Shown: positions 31,212 to 44,015, counted from the first letter of the stretch. The stretch is 64,000 bases of DNA from Daucus carota subsp. sativus (GCF_001625215.2 NC_030383.2:63044949-63108948); one strand, 5' to 3'. Translations and numbers: made by a program. The notes: a model not told the origin generated them from the sequence alone.

Positions 31212-31987
31212 TACTTCTTGCGTCCCAACAAATTTTTTATTAGTTTTTTTTGGATGTCACATCCAATTAGCAAAAAAAGATAAATAATAGAGGGTGTTTG
31301 GTTTTCAGAAGCAGAAGCTGCTTCTGACTTCTGATTCTTTTGACCCGTTTGTGTAAATAAGCAGAAACACTTTTAAGATGCTGAGAATGCTAGCTTCTCT
31401 CTCACAGCTTCTGCTTCTTATCCAAACACTTTATTAACTTTTTACTTCTCACTTCTAATCCACTTCTTCACTTTAAGCACATAATGGGGCCGTTTGGGTG
31501 AGCTTAAAATAAGTGCTTCTTGCTTAAAATAAAAAAATGAAGTAGAAGTTAGAAGTTAGTTAAGACTTATAAGTGATTAAAGTGTTTGGGAAAAAAACAG
31601 AAGTCATGAAACAAAAACTAGGAATCGTAGCTTTTTATAAGTGCTTCTCGACTTTTTACACAAACGGTACGAAATAAGCGCTTCTAACTTAAAAGTCCAG
31701 AAGCGGGGCTTAAAAGCCCCGCCAAACAGCCACAATCACTTTTTTTAAGCTTGGCCAAACGGCCCCATAATGTGTACCACCACTTTTCAACTCTCTTTCC
31801 TTTTCCACACTACTTTTATCACACTAGTTTTAGTCCAACATCTTTCTTTTATACATTAAAATCATGAGTCCCACTAGTTCACCCACTTTTATTTTTCTCT
31901 TCTATTATATACATATTTCTTAACTTTCATTTCTTAATTTTCGGGACCAAACTATATATAAAGAATTGACTGGGGGCGGAGGGAGTA
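31212..31987. mobile_element. Composite Stowaway-like element with nested MITEs
   Basis: TACTTCTTGCGTCCCAA at the left and GGGCGGAGGGAGTA at the right are eroded Stowaway ends. Inside are remnants of a GGGTGTTTGGTTTTCAGAAG element from 31291 and a complete GGGCCGTTTGG element at 31486-31766. Confidence 0.55.
31486..31766. mobile_element. MITE of the GGGCCGTTTGG family, best-preserved copy
   Basis: GGGGCCGTTTGG and CCAAACGGCCCC are perfect inverted ends, bordered by CATAATG-type direct repeats (about 31479 and 31766). The arms carry TTAAAATAAGTGCTTCTTGC and a GGGGCTTAAAAGCCCCG palindrome near 31695. No ORF. Confidence 0.85.
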
Positions 31988-32014
31988 ATAATTTGTAGTA
32001 ATCGAATCATTTGA

Positions 32015-32577
32015 TTTCAGTCAACGTACTTAAACTTATGATCTAAGTTGTTTCGTATGGTCGGTTGTTTTAAATATAGATTTGCCGGGTAAACAGATCT
32101 AAAGAGCTTTATGTATGACTTAAGGTCAACTAATCCACATGATTAAACATCATCCCGTCAATAACTTGTTTAACCCTTAACAGTTTGGTTAATAAGAGAT
32201 GTTTGATTCAAGATTAATTAATTCGGTAAGGAGATCTTAACTCATAATTATGCGTTGGTATTTGGATTAAATATTTTATGATATGAAATAGGATTTTCAA
32301 TTTTCATTTGATGGGTAAATCATTTCGATACCGAGATACTCATTCCCGTCACCCTCATTTCTATATAACATTTGAAATTTCTCAGAAGAAATCTTGGCTT
32401 GCTGACCAATATTTTCATTTGTATTATATTTTTTTTTTCACTTTTATTTGAGCCCGTCTAATCTAAAATAATTAATAAAAAAATTATCCGAAATAACAGT
32501 CTGGTTCATATTAATTCCTGATACCTCCGCAGACATGCAGTTTATCAAAAGCACCCTGTTAAATAGAAGTGTGCATT
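32015..32577 (+). promoter_or_regulatory. Original promoter of RLP gene C
   Basis: AAGTTGTTTCGTATGGTCGG and AAGGTCAACTAATCC match the upstream regions of A and B. It ends in AAATAGAAGTGTGCATT at 32561-32577, the core block plus leader. The TATA itself is altered (TGTTAAATAG). An inserted CACTA block now separates it from the coding region. Confidence 0.6.
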
Positions 32578-34661
32578 CACTACAACAAAACTGGCATCAC
32601 ACGACACTAGTCAGACAACGGACGCTGGAAAAAGTGTTGGCCGAAACAAAGACACAACACTTTATTTTCGTCCTCGAAAAACTATTGTCCAACACCTACA
32701 ACCTACAACGGTTTAAAAAGTGTTGTCTAGTAAATTCAATCAGACAACGGTATCTTAACTGTGATATTGTGTAATGATGCACGTTAGACAACTGTTTTTA
32801 GAGCCGATGTGTGAAGAAACTTCAGACAATATTTCAAGAAACCGTTGTTGTAATTAGACAAGTGTTTTATTTGTTGTGTTGTTTACGAGCCGTTTAAACA
32901 AGGGTTCCATACAGTGTTGTGTGACCAGGAAGCTAACATACAAGTGTTTTTGTTACCATCGTAGCATGGCCTTATAGACAAGCCTTTAACTAATAAAACG
33001 TTGTCTGACTGAATGACTTTTAAGATAATAAACGTACATAAGAGAGTGCAAACATTCAAAAGTCCTAACCAAAATAATAACAAAATAGTCAATTTCTTCG
33101 TAGTCATAGGTTTTTCTTGCATTAGATCACGAATTGACAAGGGAATTGCGAATTTTTAACTCATAAAAATGAAAACTTATTATACAACAGTTTCCTTCCC
33201 ATAAACTGTTGTATACACTACTTTTCTACAACGGGTTTTCCCCGAAGCGTTGTTTGAGCTTATTTTAGACAATGAGTCTCTTACAACGGTATAACTTCCG
33301 TAACAGTTGTGTCATTTTCAATGATACAACATAGGTGCGTATAAAAACCGTTGTCTGTTAGACACTAAAGTACAAAAAATACCTTTTTACAATAAGACAA
33401 AATTCACGTTTGACTAGTATTGTTAAAAAATCATATAAAATAAACATAAAAAAAATTTGATTTTTTTATACATGACTAATACTGTTAGATCTCGACATCC
33501 GTACGGTTAGATCATCGAAACAAATATTTATAAATTAATACAGAGCTAATCTTATATATAATAGAGATTCTATCAAGTACTTTCTAGATTGTAAACATAA
33601 AAACAATACTAATACTTACGTCCGAACTACAAAATTATTTTGGTATTACAAATGAATAATACATACTTGCATATATGCATAATATAAATATATTTATAAA
33701 GACAAAGAGTATAGAAACAAGAATTGATCAAGGAAATGCGAATTTTTAACTCATAAAAATGAAAACTTATTATATAACGGTTTTCTTCCCATAAACCGTT
33801 GTCTACATTACTTTTTATACAACGGATTTTCCCTAAAGCGTTGTTTTAGCCTAATTTAGACAATGGAATCTCTTACAACGGTATAACTTCCGTAACAGTT
33901 GTGTCATTTTCAATGATACAACATAGGTGCGTATAAAAACCGTTGTATGTTTGACACTAGAGGACAAAAAATACCTTTTCACAATAAGACAAAATTTACG
34001 TTTGATTAGTATTGTTAAAAAACAAACAAAATAAACATAAATTTATTATATTTTTTTTATACATGACTAATATTGTTAGTTCTCGACATCCGTACCGTCT
34101 GATCATCGAAAAAATATATTTATAAATCAATATAGAGCTAATCTTATACATAACAAAGATTCTATCCAGTACTTTCTAAATTGTAAACGTAAAACACATA
34201 CTAATACTTACGTCCGAAGTACAAAATTGTCTTGTTATTACAAATGAACAATACATATTTGCATATGTGCATAATATAAATATATTTTTTAATACAAAGA
34301 GTACAAAAAAATGAATTGATTAAGAAAATGTGAATATTTAACTCATAAAAATAAAAATATATTATACAACAGTTTCTTTCCCCATAAACCGTTGTATACA
34401 CTAGTTTTCTACAACGGGTTTTCCCCGAAGCGTTGTTTGAGCCTAATTTAGATAATGGATTATCTTACAACGGTATAACTTGCGTAACAGTTGTGTCATT
34501 TTCAATGATACAACATAGGTGCGTATAAAAACCGTTGTGTGTTAGACACTACAAGACAAAAAATACCTTTTTATAATAAGACAAAATTCACGTTTGACTA
34601 GTATTGTTAAAAAATCATATAAATTAAACATAAAAAATTTTGATTTTTTTTATACATGACT
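32578..34661. mobile_element. CACTA (EnSpm)-derived insertion, about 2.1 kb
   Basis: It begins CACTACAACAAAA, the CACTA terminal repeat, exactly at the end of the gene C leader. The interior is full of CACTA-type subterminal words (ACAACGG, CCGTTGT, GTTGTCT). No matching right terminus is found; the right side ends in tandem repeats next to the gene C start. No transposase ORF. It is probably a truncated or rearranged non-autonomous element. Confidence 0.72.
33131..34661. repeat. Three tandem copies of a 590-bp unit, the last truncated
   Basis: Units start at 33131, 33721 and 34313 (each GAATTGAT/C...). All contain ACAACGG/CCGTTGT arms, CAATGATACAACATAGGTGC and CATGACTAAT. The third stops after about 350 bp at CATGACTAAT, immediately before the ATG of gene C. 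Confidence 0.9.
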
Positions 34662-34704
34662 AATAATGCAGCATGTAGAATCAACTTTCATGTTGAGTGC
34701 AAGC

Positions 34705-37387
34705 ATGGTATACTTTGAAAAGCCTTGTTATCACCTTCTATTTTTTCTCCTCTTACTTCCATCCAGCCTCGCAACAAGAGAAGAAGGAGAAGCACTACTG
34801 CACTGGAAGAACAGCCTATCCCCGTCCTCGTTCCTCGAATCTTGGTCCTCAACCAATCTCAACAATCTTTGTAACTGGACTGGCATTACCTGCAACTCCG
34901 AGGCCTCAGTATCTGAAATCAACCTTTCACAGAAACAACTCCAAGGAACGCTCTCTGAGTTCCGTTTCAATTTGTTAGCAAGTCTAAAAACTTTTATCAT
35001 CAAAAGTAACAATTTCACTGGTCCAATTCCGTCAGATATTGGAAATTCCACAGAGCTTGAATACCTCGATTTCTGCTTTAATAGTCTCAATGGTTTTATA
35101 CCATACCAGGTTAGTCATCTTCAGAGGCTGCGCACCTTAAACCTGTCATATAATCTCTTGGAAGCTCCAAACTGGTCCGAGTTTTCGCCCATTCCTTCCT
35201 TGACTCGTCTTGATCTTTCACATAACTTCATAAAAGGCAATCTAGCGCATGAATCAGTATTCAACAAAATGATAAATCTTGAATTCTTCTCTATCCATAG
35301 TAATTCTATTGAGGGGCCGTTTCCACCAAGTATAATTCATCTTTCCAAATTACGAATTCTTGACCTATCAAGAAATAACTTTTCAGGTTCTATTCCCCGG
35401 AATATAGCAATGCTTCGTGATCTTGAATATCTGAGCTTGTTTTCTAATTCATTCGAAGGAAGTATACCTTCATCAATAGGTCTACTCAGGGAGCTTCAAT
35501 TACTAGATCTCGGATTTAATTATTTAAATTCCAGTATTCCTCGTGAAATCGGGCTTTTGACTAATCTCAGCAAATTATATCTCAATGTCAATAGTCTTAC
35601 TGGAAAAATTCCTTCTGAGATCGGCCTCTTGACTAAGCTCAACTATATAATTCTTTACTTCAATAATCTGACCGGTGATATTCCATCTGAAATCGGAAAC
35701 CTGAAGCTACTGACTCAGCTTCTCCTCGGTTCTAATCAATTGACTGGATCGGTTGCAACCATTTCTAATCTCAGTAATCTAGAGTTTCTTGGTCTACCTA
35801 ATAACAGATTTTCTGGAACTATTTCTCGTGACTTCTGGAAAAAACATAAATCGTTATTATACATCGACTTCAGGAACAACAATTTGTCAGGAAACATTCT
35901 GGGATTTGATGCTCGTCTGAATCTTACTTTCATTAATCTAAGCGGAAACCATTTTACAGGTTTACTTTTCACCCTATTTTACTATGTTGTTTGACTTTTT
36001 GGCACACGTTTCCAAGTCTTTGACTATATCATTAAAATTATTATTTTTGAAAATATTATATATTTGAACTATAATATGGCCAAAGAACTAAGAAGTGTGT
36101 GTCAAAAAGTCAAGCGACTTGTATTTCAAACCAGAGGGAATACTTTATTTGAACGCCAATGATTCGGTTACAAACTGCCTAAAGCTTCTACATTTTAACA
36201 GGTGAGATTCCTGCAACTATTTGCAATGTCACATCCCTTGAGATTCTTGATCTCTCGGACAATGAATTAAAAGGTGCCCTTCCACGTTGTCTGGGAAAGC
36301 TTGCTGATAATCTGCATACCATGGTTCTTGGTAATAATCAGCTTCAAGGAACGATACCAACAACCTTCACCAAGAGCTGTCACCTAGCAGTTTTAAACAC
36401 GGAAAGCAATCACTTTGAAGGAACGCTGCCCCAAGCTTTAGCAAACTGCAAGGACTTGAAAATTCTTAATATGGGAAACAACCACATTGGAGGTATATTT
36501 CCGTCATGGCTAAGTACTTTTGCACAGCTAGAAGTCCTTGTCTTGCGATCAAATAGACTTCACGCTGAAGTAAATATAGGTTATACAACGCGTCCCTTCC
36601 CTAAGTTGCGAATTGTGGATCTCTCTAACAATGAATTGAATGGCTATTTGCCAATTCAGTATTTTTATAATATGAGGCCGAGTAATAAGGGATATGATTA
36701 TGTCATTACAAAAGAGAATTTCGAGTACTTTTACCAAGCATCAGTCTCACTAAGTGTGAAAGGGACAGAGTATGAAGTGAAACAAATCCTTTATATTTAC
36801 ACAGCCATTGATCTGTCGCGCAACAAATTTCAAGGGGAAATTCTAGAGGTCACTGGAGAGCTTAGATCGCTTGCGTTGCTAAATTTATCTCATAATAGTC
36901 TTACAGGGCCTATCCCGTCATTGCTGGGGAATATGGAAGCACTCCAGTCTCTAGATTTGTCATCAAACCAATTGATAGGTGCTATACCCGAGCACTTAAC
37001 TACTTTGACATTTATTGGGGCTTTGAACCTCTCGGAAAACCATCTTACTGGAGAAATCCCTCAAAAAGGACAGTTCAGTACTTTTGGCAACGATTCATAC
37101 TTGGGTAACCGGCCCTATGTGGACTTCCTTTGACAAAGAAATGTAGGCACACGGTGCCACCAACACAAGAAGTCCTAAATGGTGATGAAGATGATGCTAA
37201 TGATGAACTCAGTTGGGAGGTGATCCTGATAGGGTATGCATGTGGATTGATATGCGGATTGTCTTTTGGGTACATTGTTTTCACCATTGAAAAGCCTTGG
37301 TGGTTTGTGAGATACATCGAAAAACTGCAACAGAAGTTGACGAGGACACACATGAAGAATACCATTCGGTCAAGAAGAACAACTTGA
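34705..37387 (+). pseudogene. LRR receptor-like protein C, frameshifted
   Basis: Exon 1 is 34705-35959 and exon 2 starts at 36202 (phase 1, same site as in A). It is closely similar to A but lacks one LRR in exon 1. Exon 2 is open until one base is missing at 37109/37110 (AACCGG where A has AACTCGG). That shifts the frame at the GNSALCG cap and ends the protein at TGA 37131-37133, after about 728 residues. The remaining codons for acidic spacer, transmembrane helix and tail are intact in the next frame to 37387. As read, the product would keep the signal peptide and nearly all LRRs but have no membrane anchor. Its promoter is displaced by the CACTA block. A pseudogene is most likely; a secreted LRR protein is possible. 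An in-frame ATG also lies at 34666. Confidence 0.85.
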
Positions 37388-38361
37388 TAAAATGGTGTCT
37401 TGGGATAACCTGAATCATGAATTAGTAGACTATTATGCAGTTATATGTACTCCATGATTATATTATTTTATGCAAGGTTGTAGAGTAGTCTGGTTCTCAT
37501 CATAAATTTAGTCTTGTTTCACTGTTTATTAAAACTACATGCCATGTTTCTGTAGGAGCGAATACAATTATGTTAACTTAAGCATGACAAGCAGGAACCG
37601 ACCAGCAGAAATGACGTTAATTCATACAATTGGAACCTGCAAGTTATATGCAGGAAGTACGCGGTTCCTCCCAAATTTCAGAGACCTACAAATTCACATA
37701 AATGTCGTTCACAGCACTTAATGATCACTTATTTGTAGTAACTAACACGTCTTCCGTCTACTATGTAATGATAGTGGAAGGTACTGATTTCCACTTTCTT
37801 GGTAACACACTAACAACAGTGGCGGATCTAGAACTTTGAAATTTCATTATTTTTTTTGGTTGAACAAGTAACTTACTAGAATTTTATTTAATCATAGCTA
37901 CCATATGAAAATCAATGATATTGTTGACTCCTCTGCTTAGCTATGACTCCTGTGAATGCCAATTTCCAAATACACAAAAATGTTATTCACTCGGAGAACT
38001 TTGTTGATAGCTAAAAGATATCGTCTCCGGGAAAAAAAAATTCACTGACTAACATAATACACAGGTCAGCAGTTTATGAGCAAGGGTCCTGAGTCTTGGC
38101 TACCTGGAAATGAATTGAAGAAATAGAAGTTGTACCTAAGAATGATAATGCATAGTTTTATTGAAGTGTGAAGACTTGTTTTATGAGTTGGTCCTCCATA
38201 TTAGAAATTAAAGTTTTTTCCAACAAAAATCCGGTGGAACATATCATTTTCCACTATACTTTTTATTTTCAGTTTCTTGCCATCGAAGAGCACTAATTCC
38301 ATCTTCAGTGATTTGGAAGAACAGGTCTCTAGCCACTCCAATTCCTAAGAAAATTTAGCAC
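37388..38361. other. 3' flank of C and upstream region of D
   Basis: 37388-37760 duplicates the 3' flank of A. AGTGGCGGATCTAGAA at about 37820 is a repeat-like fragment. No gene in this stretch. D has its own short upstream region, not recognisably shared with A/C or E/F/G until the core promoter. Confidence 0.5.
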
Positions 38362-38376
38362 ATAAATAGAAGTGTG
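38362..38376 (+). promoter_or_regulatory. Core promoter ATAAATAGAAGTGTG of gene D
   Basis: This is the cluster-wide block in the form ACATAAATAGAAGTGTG, 50 bp before the start ATG at 38412. Confidence 0.7.
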
Positions 38377-38411
38377 CCTTGCACTATGAGAAGTACAAAG
38401 TGACTGGAAAC

Positions 38412-41336
38412 ATGTTGCACTTCCAAAAGCCTAATTATCACCTCATTGTGCTTGTTTTCTTTCTCCTATTGCTTCCATCTACCCTCACAACAGTATCTAC
38501 GACAAGAGAAGGAGAAGCTCTGTTAAAATGGAAGAACAGTCTACCACCATCCTCTTCCCTAAATTCTTGGTCACCCGTCAATCTCAATAATTTGTGTAAC
38601 TGGACTGGCATTATCTGTAACTCTGCAGGTTCAGTCTCAGAAATAAACCTTTCACTAAAACAACTTAGTGGAACGCTTGCCAATTTCAGTTTCACTTCAT
38701 TTCCAAATCTTAATAGTCTTGACATTAGTGGCAATAACTTCACAGGTCCAATACTACCTGCCATTGAAAAGTTCACGCAGCTTCAGCATCTTGATTTTAG
38801 CTTTAACAAGCTCAATGGTATCATTCCAAACCAAATTTGGCATCTTCAGAGATTGCGCACCTTAGACCTGTCAGTTAATCACTTGGAAGCTTCAGACTGG
38901 TCTAGTTCTTTCTCCATGCCTTTTCTGACCAACCTCGACCTTAGTTTCAATAAACTTGGGGCAAGATTCCCAGGCGTTACATCCAATTCTTGTAACCTAA
39001 CATGTCAATTGTTGCCTGAGTCATTAGTTAACAATATGCATAATCTGGAAGTCCTTTCTCTTCATCACAATTCTCTCGATGGGCCATTTCCACCAAGCAT
39101 ATTCAAGCTTTCCAAATTAAGATATCTCTCCCTATCAAGTAATCATTTTTCAGGTTCTATTCCGGATGATATAGGGATGCTTGGTGATCTTGAATCCCTT
39201 TATCTGGGTCACAATTCTTTTGAGGGGCCCTTCCCACCAAATTTTTTCAAATTTTCCAAACTAATAAATCTGTCCTTATCAGGGAATATTTTTTCAGGTT
39301 CTGTTCCTGATGATATAAGGATGCTTAGTGATCTGGAATACCTTGATTTTAGCCGGAATTTTTTTGAGGGGCCTTTTCCACCAAATATATTCAAGCTTTC
39401 CAAATTAAAAGTTCTTGACCTATCAAGAAACAATTTTTCAGGTTCCATTTCAGATGATATACAGATGCTTCATAGTCTTGAGTTGCTCCGTCTTGAGTAC
39501 AACTCTTTTCAGGGACCCTTTCCACCAAATATATTGAAGCTTCCGAGTTTAAGAGTACTTGACCTAGCAGACAATGACTTTTCAGGGTCTATTCCCAGTG
39601 ATGTAAACATGCTTCATGATCTGAAAATACTTTCATTGTTTTCTAATGCATTTGAAGGGACTATTCCTTCTTCTATAAGTCTACTCAGGGAGCTACGATA
39701 CCTTCACCTCGGGTCTAATCATCTCAATTCCACTATTCCTTCTGAGCTGGGGCTCTTGACAAACCTTGACCGATTATATCTTGATTCCAATAATCTTACT
39801 GGCAATATCCCACCTGACATTGGAAACTTGAAACTACTGAGAGTACTAAGTCTTGATTCTAATCAACTCACTGGACCGCTTCCAAAGACCATTTCTAATC
39901 TCACTAAACTAGGGATTCTTAACCTGAAAGATAATAAGTTTTCCGGCAATATTCCAAGTGACTTCTGGAAAACTTCTACATCCTTATATTCCATTGATTT
40001 TTCCGACAACAACTTGTCTGGAAACATTCCCAAGGAATTTGATGTTCACCCGATTTTGGAATGCATCAATTTAAGTGGAAACCATTTTACAGGTCTGTTC
40101 TCTTCCTTATTTTTTCCTTTTTGTCTACAACTATGCAGGTAATCAGATTAGTGAATATTGACTGAAGCTCCTCTGTTTATACCAGGTATGATTCCCACAA
40201 CAATTTGCAATGCCACATCCCTTCGGGTTCTTGTTCTGTCAAATAATGGATTAAGTGGCACACTTCCACATTGTTTACGATATCTTGCTGATAAACTGCT
40301 TTCTATTGATCTTGGTAATAATCAATTTCAAGGAAGAATGCCAACCTTCTCCGAGGGATGTCAGCTGACATATCTGAACATGTACAACAATTACTTTGAC
40401 GGATTGTTGCCTCAATCTTTTGCCAACTGCAAGCAGTTAAAAGTTCTTGATATAGGAAACAACAAAATAAGTGGTACATTTCCCTCATGGCTATTTACTC
40501 TTGCAGAGCTAGAACTCCTTGTCTTGCGGTCGAATAGACTTTATGGTACAGTAAGTTTAAGAAGCACAGCAGATCCCTTTCCCAAGTTGCGCATCATGGA
40601 TCTCTCAAACAATGACTTCACAGGCTATTTGCCAATTCAATATTTCAAAAATATGAAGCCGGTTGATAAGGGGTATGATTATCACAATTTCACAGCACCA
40701 TTTTATTACTACTATCAAGCATCTATCTCGTTAACTGTGAAAGGGACTGAGTACCAAGTGAGCAAGATTCTTCATATTTACACAGCCATTGATCTGTCAT
40801 GCAACAAATTTCAAGGAGAAGTCCCAAAGGTCATTGGAGAACTTAAATGGCTTGCATTGCTCAATTTATCTCATAATAGTCTTACTGGACCTATCCCATC
40901 ACAGCTCGGAAATATGAAAGCACTCCAATCTCTGGATTTGTCTTCAAATCAATTCACAGGGGCTATCCCATACCCGTTAATTGGTTTGACATTTCTAGAG
41001 GTCCTGAACCTCTCACATAACCATCTCACCGGAGAAATTCCCCAAAAAGGACAACTGAGCACGTTCAATAATGATTCTTACCAAGGTAATCTTGCCTTGT
41101 GTGGATCTCCTTTAACAGAGAAATGTGCACACGAAGAGTCACCAGCACAAGAAGTCGGATATGATGAAGATGGTGCAGATAATGAATTCCAATGGAAAGT
41201 AGTCCTAATGGGATATGTTATCGGATTAGTATGTGGATTGTCTTCAGGATACATTTTTCTCACAACTGGAAAGCCTTGGTGGTTTTTGAGATACATCGAA
41301 CAACTGCAGCAAAACTTGATCAGAAGATTCACGTAG
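38412..41336 (+). CDS. LRR receptor-like protein D, two exons
   Basis: Exons are 38412-40092 and 40186-41336, with a 93-bp intron (ACAG|GTCTG to ATACCAG|GTATG, phase 1), giving 943 residues, the longest of the cluster. Signal peptide MLHFQKPNYHLIVLVFFLL; cap EGEALLKWKNSL and CNWTGIIC. LRRs follow, including four copies of the FPPN-FKLSKL type unit. The island domain is about 712-750 (YYYYQASISLTVKGTEYQ), then four LRRs, LCGSPLTEKC, an acidic spacer, a transmembrane helix (about 900-922) and tail WWFLRYIEQLQQNL. No kinase. It is intact and the most divergent member. The role (pattern recognition or peptide sensing with a partner kinase) is inferred from the family; the ligand is unknown. Confidence 0.92.
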
Positions 41337-43617
41337 AGTACTATTTGATTAAGATGAGCAAGTTGAAAAGAATTTTTACTAGACCAGTGGTATGTCGGGA
41401 ACATATATGTGTGGTGTCATATAATATTTGAAATGCTAATGTCAGTGCTAGTTCTAGTTCGGGTCTGATACTGATTTACTCGTCTCAGAGATACATACTT
41501 GTGTTCAATGTTAATTCAGAAGAAAAAGAAAACACATTAAATCAACTTTGTATTAAGTCAAGTTTTGGAGATGCCATGATCAAAAGGAAAATGGAGTGAA
41601 TGATATTTATTAAGAACACGACTGAACTATAAGTGCATGCAAATCGTCTTTCAAAGTATGGCAGGGGTGTGAATCGTGCACAACGTGGACAGTCAACTGA
41701 AAGCTAACCATTCTGAGATTCTTGGAAGCTAATTATATACTCTTGAAAGCTATCTTTAGGACGTGGAGACTTTAATCTGTGTTACATAACATTTCATTAT
41801 GCAATGCAGCAGGTTTCAGGGAAACTACACCAGAGAGCAAGTACCAAATAGAACAATTATTCCACTACACAAGCTGATCATGAATCCCAATAGTACAATT
41901 CAGCTTCCCACACAAATAACCCTTTTATCTGAACTAAACTATAAAATAAATGACATTGTAGTCAGGGCACATGTAATAAGAGCTTGGCAGATGGATTAGA
42001 AATTCATAATGATGATTTTAGTTGCTAGTTAAGTAATACTCATTCTGGTTTTTGCTTTGCTCGAATATTATGTAATTTTGGATTGTGGATAATATAATAT
42101 TCTATTAATAGATTTAAACCTTACCTTTTATGCTTTCTAGAAAAAAAAAATTCATTTCAACTTCACATTTCACTAAATGATAATATTCAAAATCATGTAC
42201 ATTTAAATATGTAATTAATGCAAAACAAGTCACTAAGAATATAATAAACACTTTTTACTTTATGATTTAAACAAAAATGATCGAGTAAGCAATATAAATA
42301 CAAAGCATTCTTGTTCTTTTTGGGGAAAATGAATTAAGTGACTTAATTATGCTCATTATTTGAAAAGAGCGAATACAAGACAAAATTAAATATAACACTT
42401 GTTAATATCAGAAAAAGAGTTATAAATTTTTTAGTGGAGTCATTGATAATACATTCTCCCAACTTATTTTTATCTTTTTTTTTTGAACAAATAATATAAG
42501 TCTCAATAGTTTTTTGTCCTTAATTTGCAACTGCAAAAATACATAAATTTTTATAATGTCATATTCTTAGATAAAAATTAATGACAAAATAAAGATCCCG
42601 AGTTTTCAAGGAAAGAAAAGAAAATGTAAAGTAAAGTAATTTATGTTTATATTAATCCATATATTCTGAAATATAGGTCGTTTGACTTTTTGACATATAT
42701 TTTTAAGATCATTGACCGTATCATTAAAATTATTTTTTTAAAATTTTAATTTAAAGTTATAAGTGGCTGTTTGGTGATGTGTAACTAGGAAAGGAAACAG
42801 AATTAACCTAATTCGTTTGTTATATAAAAATCATCATTCCCTTTCTCCTGTTTTACTATGGATTTACCTCATAACCCATTCCCCACCATGCAGTAGGTAT
42901 TTGATTTATTTTTCCTCATTTTTTTAATATATTTTAAGCTAACTCCTCAATAATTAAAATAAAATATTCTATAATACTAGTAGTTTGATGTTTTTTTCCA
43001 GAAAAATACTATCTTTATTCGGAAAACTAGTTACGAGTATTAGATTTTGAAGAAAAAGATCAAACCACTAATATTACAAAAAATACTGTGCAACGGTAAA
43101 AAATTACATAGTCTAAATTCCCAATTTGTAGATTTCCACAATTAAGCGAATGAATCCTTTTGGACTTGAAAACATCCAAACTACTGAGTTGATCTCAAAG
43201 TGGAGTAGTCAAAGTGTTTACTCCATTTATAATATTTTGTTAATATGAATCTTTGTTGGGGATTTTAGTTAAGAAGATGACAAATTCTTTCGTCAATGCC
43301 TTTTGAATATCTAATTTATTGAAGCAATCCAACAAAACTGAAATAGCCTCAGGAATCAGACTTACATCAAATAGAGACTTACATCAAATAAAATTGATTT
43401 AGGTGTGGGATTTTGAAGTTGGTTGAATAGCATCAATCTTGGTCCATCATGCAAAACGAAGGAGGCCCAGTTCCTTTCTTATATAAAATACTCGTTGAAG
43501 AGGAAATTTCGCAAATTGTTCTCTTACTACAGAAATCATTTTTTGCAACAAATCTTTTGTGTCGGTATTTTAAAAACACCGATGCTTCCCGGTCTTTGAA
43601 TAATTCGTTTGTATAAT
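41337..43617. other. Gene-free DNA between D and the RLP fragments
   Basis: AT-rich. A half MITE at about 42655-42760 (GAAATATAGGTCGTTTGACT) belongs to the gene A intron family. A short open stretch at 41799-41999 has no recognisable product. Confidence 0.5.
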
Positions 43618-43716
43618 AATTCATTTGAAGGAATTATTCCTTCTTCAATTAGTCTACTTAAGGATCTTCAACACCTAGAGTACTTCGGTGACAACCTTCT
43701 GGTTTCAAGTATAATG
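43618..43716 (+). pseudogene. RLP exon-1 fragment
   Basis: It encodes NSFEGIIPSSISLLKDLQHL, matching the LRRs before the TNL segment of A, C and D, then degenerates. It has no start, promoter or continuation. It is a relic of a deleted paralogue. Confidence 0.75.
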
Positions 43717-43879
43717 TCTTACGGGTCCAATTTAACCGATCATTATATGCTCTTAATAACATTTTAACTAAAGAATATCTTACTTTCAGTTGCATTTGTA
43801 TTAAATTTGATTTAGATGAAGAGAAACAGAATACATATGATCCTGAGACAACACTTTGTCAATGTTTTCGTCTTGATTA

Positions 43880-44015
43880 AACAGTCTTCTTCATGCGTGT
43901 CCTTGTCAACTTCAGTTGCAGTAATTCAATGTTTCTCACGAACCACCTTGGCTTTCCCATTTTGAAAACAAGTATCCTGAAGATAATCCGCATATCAATC
44001 CACATCCGTATCTCA
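43880..44015 (-). pseudogene. RLP C-terminal fragment in inverted orientation
   Basis: On the minus strand [15 protein letters not shown] is followed, after a frameshift, by KPRWFVRNIELLQLKL and TRTRMKK, that is, the transmembrane helix and tail of an RLP. It is the only minus-strand RLP piece in the cluster, so it marks a local inversion. Confidence 0.78.

Noticed and set aside
33131..34661. CRISPR-like or satellite array
   Set aside because: Repeats of 590 bp without spacers, with CACTA words, in a plant genome. They are transposon-derived tandem repeats.
41799..41999. 66-codon plus-strand ORF
   Set aside because: No domain, no promoter block and no splice partner; composition is like the surrounding non-coding DNA.
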